Shown piece after piece: positions 59,440 to 64,000 of a stretch of 64,000 bases of DNA (its first letter is position 1; the number at the start of each line of letters is the position of its first letter). Source of the DNA: Plantago major. Lineage: Eukaryota > Streptophyta > Magnoliopsida > Lamiales > Plantaginaceae. Position numbers and translations under genes: made by a program. The notes under the pieces were generated by a model. That model had not been told where the DNA came from, did not search any database, and worked only from the letters and a program-made list of their open reading frames with translations. The DNA is taken from NCBI GenBank assembly GCA_026545765.1, contig CM048841.1, positions 88,394,636 to 88,458,635 on the forward strand. Reading direction: 5' to 3'.

Positions 59440-60240
59440 AAAAAGCTTAGTTGGGCTCTTCTACGGTCAGACAATTCTCTCCGCCACGTCAGCATTCCAC
59501 TCACTGCAACTCACTTTGCAACTCTTCACAATTCTCTACTCCAACAGTGAGGCCCAAAATCTATTTTCTTTTAACATTTCTTTCAAACTTAATTATTCAT
59601 TTCATTTTCTTTTCTCATTTCCTTTTAAACTTTATTCTTGACTTTATTTTAAATGTAGTTAATTAATTGTAACAAAATCACATTAATTTTTTTAAAATAC
59701 ATTACTTGAAAATAAAAATTACATTACTTAAAAAAACTACAATACTTAAAATTGAAAATACAATACTTGAAATTGAAATTTAAAATAATTAAAAATGAAA
59801 ATTACAACAATTAAAATACTACATTTTACAAGTGTGATTTTAATATGTATTTTAAATTTTAGAAGTAATGTATAAGTATATTTCTATTGCTACATATAAT
59901 TATTATCATATAGAAATATTCAAGAAAAATAATAAATAATAAAAAAGATAAAAGTAGAAAAAGAATAGAAATATAAAAAACAAAAAGAGAAAATAAAAAT
60001 AAATTATATATAAAGGAACAAGAAAAGAAAAGAAAAAAGAAAAAAGAAAAAAAAAGGATTTGGGGCGCTGGGCTGCGCCCTAAATTTTGGGGCGCACCCC
60101 AGCGCCCCATCCTTGGGCCTCGATTTGGGACTCTGCTGGAGTCCCAAATCGAGGTCCAGCAGAGTCCCAAATCAATTTTGGTACTCTGTTGGAGACCGTC
60201 TAAATAGGAAGGGTTGTTCCAGATTGAAGGCACACCAGAA
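59440..60240. other. AT-rich non-coding block with GC-rich inverted repeat
   Basis: 59660-59840 repeats 'attacttgaaa(a)t' variants. At 60060-60107 the text gggcgctgggctgcgccc / ggggcgcaccccagcgcccc folds on itself, and 60121-60170 holds tttgggactctgctggagtc mirrored by cagcagagtcccaaatc. Probably the inside and end of a non-autonomous element. The minus-strand frame 59859-60233 is not a gene. Confidence 0.45.
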
Positions 60241-60289
60241 CCTTCTATCTCTCCCTTATGCTACGGAAACAATATCTTAAGTAATTATT

Positions 60290-60400
60290 TGATAATATGT
60301 TGTGTCCTGGTGGTAGAGCTTGTGGTGTTTTATGCAGCTGGTCTAGAGTTCAAGCCTCACTTCCAGCAATTTTTATCCTCCTTTTTCCCATGAAAATAAC
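60290..60400 (+). mobile_element. Possible tRNA-derived SINE head
   Basis: An A-box-like stretch (gtcctggtggtagagcttgtgg) cut to its core tggtggtagagcttg, then a B-box-like agagttcaagcctcac 40 bases later. The order and spacing fit a Pol III promoter. No A tail was found, so this is tentative. Confidence 0.4.
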
Positions 60401-60891
60401 CCATGTAGAGTTCCATATCGTTATTCTTGTCCCTATCTTTTTCATTCTCATTCTTATCTCACATGCCAATTATTTTTTATGAAATGGTTTAATTTTTACC
60501 CGTATTCTCTACATTTATGTTATTTTCATGTTATTTTTTTACATTTTCTATCTATGTCTATGTTATTAACATCCTTAAAATCTATTCTATTTTCAAATAA
60601 ATCTTATGTAACAAGTAATGATCATCAACTATAAACGGTGAATTCTATTAACTTTAGAATTCGAAAGAATTTATGATTTATTGTACAAAATCATACTTTA
60701 CGCAAAAATAATTCCACACACAATTACATTCGACCCCCCTAAAATATAGTTCTGGATTCGCCACTGAGTACCCATTGATATTCTACATAATGACTTCATC
60801 AACAACAAGCCGAGTAAAATCAAAGGGCTTAAAAACCTTTGTTTCTCTTGTTTCACCGATTCTACTGTAGAAGAGGATGATGAAGTACTAA

Positions 60892-61024
60892 GGCTCTGTT
60901 ATCTTCAACTGCAATTTTCTGAACAGAACAGAACTGAATTGTAGTATAAAACATAACTAAGCAGAACTGAACTGAATGGAACTGAACTGAACTGAATGAG
61001 TTTTCAGTTGAAGAGAATAGAGCC
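60892..61024. mobile_element. Tourist-like MITE, copy 3
   Basis: GGCTCTGTTATCTTCAACTG / CAGTTGAAGAGAATAGAGCC ends with TAA on both sides; inside are repeats of gaactgaa. The cleanest copy of the family. Confidence 0.85.
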
Positions 61025-61735
61025 TAAGTAAGGGATCCCGACAGGCAGGTTTAGTCTTCCCAGTTGATTCTTGATATGGATCGAACAAGTTTCATACAAC
61101 GCTAACGATAGGATGACAATGTGCTTTGTTTATTTTAAGACACTTTTTGTTTCTAATTTGAATTATTTATTAAAAACTAAAACGTGAGAACACGCTATCT
61201 ATGTTATTGTGGCATCTAATCACAAATAATATAAATATTGATTCTTTCACTCTTTTATCTCCTTCGTTGTCCATCCGACTTTCATTCATACAGTCCGAGA
61301 CTAAAATTGAGATTATATAGTTCTTATAATTTTGTAAATTTCATCACCTTCTTCAATTTAATACCCATATCAATTATGGTGGGGAAGAATTTGATTTTAT
61401 TTTAATGATGAATAGGAGTTGTGTTAGGGACTAAAATTAGAATGAATAAGACATATTGAATTTTTTGTAATTAAAGTCTAATTTACATATATATTACAAA
61501 CCAGTCCAATTTAACTTAAACTAAATATTCATTTGCACAACTCTAATAGTTGTCCACTTATATATACTACTATAACACTAAAGCTAGCTAGTGATATCAT
61601 AGAGTGATACATAATGAGTTTTTATTTCTACTCTGAATCAATGACATAATCTATTTTAAAATCTCCTAAAAATAATCTATTCCAATCATCATCAAAACAA
61701 CGACCGCATCATAAAAACAACGTTTAGAGCAAAAT

Positions 61736-62590
61736 TGATAGAGTGCAGAAGTAAGATAAAAGATAAACATGGATTTTAACACGTAGAAATCCACAAGAAT
61801 GATATAAAACGATAGAATCCACTATCACAGAGTTACAAACTCAAAGACATGATTTGATAACCAAAAGACGACATAAGTCTGATAATTTCTGATTAACTAA
61901 TTAAACCCTAGATAGCTATCAACTATAAATAACGAAACTTAAACCCTAACGGACTTGACCTAGAAGACTAAAGCCTAAAAGTAGCTTGGAAGTAACAAAC
62001 TCGGTCAAACTAATATTGTTCCATATCAGTCTCCCCTACTTAATAAAAACTCGTCATCGAGTTATATAAATATTGAATACCAACACCATCGAATAGCACC
62101 ATGCATTCCGAACCAGGTATACTTGCTCGAACTGCTCGGTTAAGCGCCGCATGACCTCCTTGATCAAATATCAGTCTCACATGCACCCTAGGTGCATTAC
62201 CGACCAAACCTGTGAGGATATTATCAGATTCAAACTCAAGAATTACCGGAAGCCTCATTCTACGTCCATGACATTCTATACTCTTCTCCCCCACAATAAA
62301 AAACAACTCGACATCGATAAAAGGTAAACACGATCCAAGAATAGCGAAGGGGAAACCCCTCGACTTCCGGAAGAAGACGGAGTAGACGACATAAAAGGAA
62401 AATGAGAGGTGGTCTGGTGGTGCATCAACACGGCGGTGGCCGCCATATAAGTGGAAGTTGCCGGTGCCATTTCTTGAACTTTTAGGCATATAGCATGGAT
62501 TATTATAAAATGTTAGCCCGAGTTCCAATTTTCCTTGTAGATATGTATGGATTTAGTTTCATAGGGTTCATAAAATCTGGATGTTTTTAC
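61736..62590 (-). mobile_element. LTR retrotransposon relic (3' LTR and adjoining internal part)
   Basis: Read on the minus strand: a polypurine tract (aagtaggggagac, about 62029-62041) is followed by a 293-bp LTR (61736-62028) that opens TGATATGGAACAA and closes CTCTATCA, with a tatttatag motif in the middle. The PPT-LTR junction with 'gacgagtttttatt' before it is typical of plant LTR elements, more often Ty3/gypsy, but no polymerase domain is seen so the superfamily is open. About 0.5 kb of internal text lies to the right. Broken fossil; no second LTR in the window. Confidence 0.55.
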
Positions 62591-62756
62591 CGATTAGGAT
62601 TAGGTGTCGTGGATATTTAAATTTATATAATTATAAATTATAATTGTATGTAAAAAAAGTGTTTGATTATATTTTACTATAAAAGAAAATTTAGTGGAGA
62701 GCAATTGAAACGTGTCACGTGTCGACACCTCAACTGACAATAGTCAGGACAACAAC
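62590..62756 (-). repeat. Dispersed repeat, copy 2 (inverted relative to 14.2 kb)
   Basis: Reverse complement of 14248-14475: taggattaggtgtcgtggat at one end, gtgtcacgtgtc and aactgacaatagtcagg at the other. Directly abuts the LTR-element relic. Confidence 0.65.
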
Positions 62757-63347
62757 TTAACATAAGAAATGTAATTTTAAACCAAAGAAGTCCCAACTCA
62801 AAAAGAATTACTAGTACAAACTTTCTCGGGACTTTCTCATTTCTTCTTAATCTACGTGTTCAGAACGAAACATGACATTTGTTATAGAACAGAAGGAGTG
62901 ATATTTCATATTATATGTTAAGACGCTCACATGTAAAGTGGTTGATAATACGAACAATATTCAATTCCAATACGTCAGAGTTCATTATAAAGCGTTGTGT
63001 GTGTGTATCGATTCGTGTCTAAGGTCACTTCCAATTTCCAATACTTTGTGAAAAAGGTTATCTTTACATTTAAATCACACATTTTTCACTGGATTAAATT
63101 GCATTATTAAAATATAATGATCATCCATTCATAATATAATATTTTTAATTACTTTATTCTTATGGATAGAATCATAGAATTAATTTTCAGTCAGATTAAA
63201 AAAAAAAGTAACAAAGTTTAACAGATTACTTTGGACGGAGGAGATATAAAAAGGAATTTGACATACATTATTTATTTACTTATATTACTAAAATCATGAC
63301 TAAAAGAATGAATGCTACCTGCGATATATATCAAGTGATCAATTCCC

Positions 63348-63355
63348 TATAAATA
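63348..63355 (+). promoter_or_regulatory. TATA box of a possible gene
   Basis: TATAAATA, 72 bases before the ATG at 63420, preceded by a 250-base AT-rich region. Confidence 0.4.
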
Positions 63356-63419
63356 TGGAGCAAAACAGTCGATCACTTAACACTAGAAACACAAACGCTT
63401 GCAGCACAACAAAAAAATC

Positions 63420-63520
63420 ATGTGTGGCAAAGATCAGGCACTTATTAGCAAAAACTCTGAGAATTCATCTGTCGAAGAAAATCAGTGCAATCACCATGAC
63501 ACCATCATCAATCTTGATCA
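63420..63520 (+). CDS. Possible first exon of a gene running off the window
   Basis: After a TATA box, the first ATG at a plausible distance (63420) opens a frame MCGKDQALISKNSENSSVEE that continues to NLDQ, where a good donor (CA/GTATGT at 63521) occurs. Reading on through the donor gives a stop within 15 codons. The text is polar and unrecognised. A different frame from ATG 63355 is also open, but that ATG overlaps the TATA box. No further exon was found before 64000, where the sequence is AT-rich. Weak call. Confidence 0.25.
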
Positions 63521-64000
63521 GTATGTCTTTCTTTTCTTCATCTCTATGTCTAGTGTGTGTTAGTGTACTTGATATTGTTTTATGTTCATAATTCAAAGTT
63601 TGACTTCTGTTTTTGAAGTTCAGAAATCGCGGTATTTTAAAGTTATTTTGAAACTAGCTCTAACGAAAACATTTGTAACTTTTGACACATGGAAACAAAT
63701 ATAGAATACGATCATTAAAGCAAAGTGGAGTCCACGTGAAACAATGAATGCGCGATTTTGTTAGAGGTAAATGAAAATCGAATGAATGAAACGAGTTTTG
63801 TTCGCTCTATACTTCAAATTAAAAAGTAACATTTTGCATACATTATACCAAACTCATATTCTACGAACACTTCAAAGAAGATAATTATTGTCATAAATAT
63901 GACATAACTGTGTGCATAATCACTGCATATTATGTTTAGAAATGGAATTTTGAATACAACATGAGCATCTTCTACCTCACAAGTAATCTTACAATTATTG

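Noticed and set aside
59859-60233. Minus-strand frame opening MPSIWNNPSYLDGLQQ
   Set aside because: Runs from a GC-rich inverted repeat into an A/T tract that codes Phe/Leu runs; transposon interior, not a gene.
62040-62528. 162-codon minus-strand frame
   Set aside because: Lies just inside the PPT and LTR of an LTR-element relic; treated as part of that fossil and no domain is recognised.

Overview
The window is nuclear DNA from a flowering plant, most likely a eudicot. It is AT-rich, its host genes have many short exons with GT-AG introns, and it is full of plant transposons: two Ty1/copia relics, an L1-type LINE, Stowaway-, Tourist- and hAT-like MITEs, SINEs and a piece of plastid DNA. 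A narrower placement (for example Lamiales) would be a guess.

Layout. 1-8.3 kb is a transposon graveyard: a TRIM-like LTR relic, 3' ends of LINEs, an hAT-type MITE with a clean 8-bp target duplication, a two-copy repeat of about 0.5 kb, and copia relic 1 (minus strand). 8.5-13.4 kb holds a WIP-type zinc-finger gene with a 4-kb first intron. 14.2-19 kb holds copia relic 2 (minus strand). 20.7-22.7 kb holds a non-autonomous element and a plastid-derived insert with relics of trnS-GGA and trnR-ACG. 22.9-26.9 kb holds a hairpin MITE, a captured GTE-like fragment and a complete seven-exon PRPP synthetase gene (PRS3-like, minus). 28.4-31.4 kb is a decayed LINE. At 31.65-32.02 kb on the minus strand is a two-exon gene for a secreted peptide of 81 residues. 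32-39 kb is mostly MITEs and empty spacer.

The right part is gene-rich: a small four-exon gene of unknown function (39.2-40.4 kb, minus), PHS1-like meiotic gene (41.2-44.3 kb, plus), a class III peroxidase (44.5-45.9 kb, minus), a LysM receptor-like kinase of LYK3 type (47.7-51.0 kb, plus) and the AP-1 adaptor mu subunit (52.7-57.7 kb, plus). The last 6 kb is repeats, an LTR-element relic and a possible first exon of a gene that runs off the window.

The host genes do not form a pathway: meiosis (PHS1), nucleotide precursor supply (PRS), wall or defence oxidation (peroxidase), chitin/LysM signalling (LYK3) and TGN/endosome traffic (AP1M). The peroxidase and the LysM kinase are divergent across a 1.75-kb spacer. 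Exon borders were built by hand from reading frame, splice dinucleotides and remembered family alignments; no search was run.
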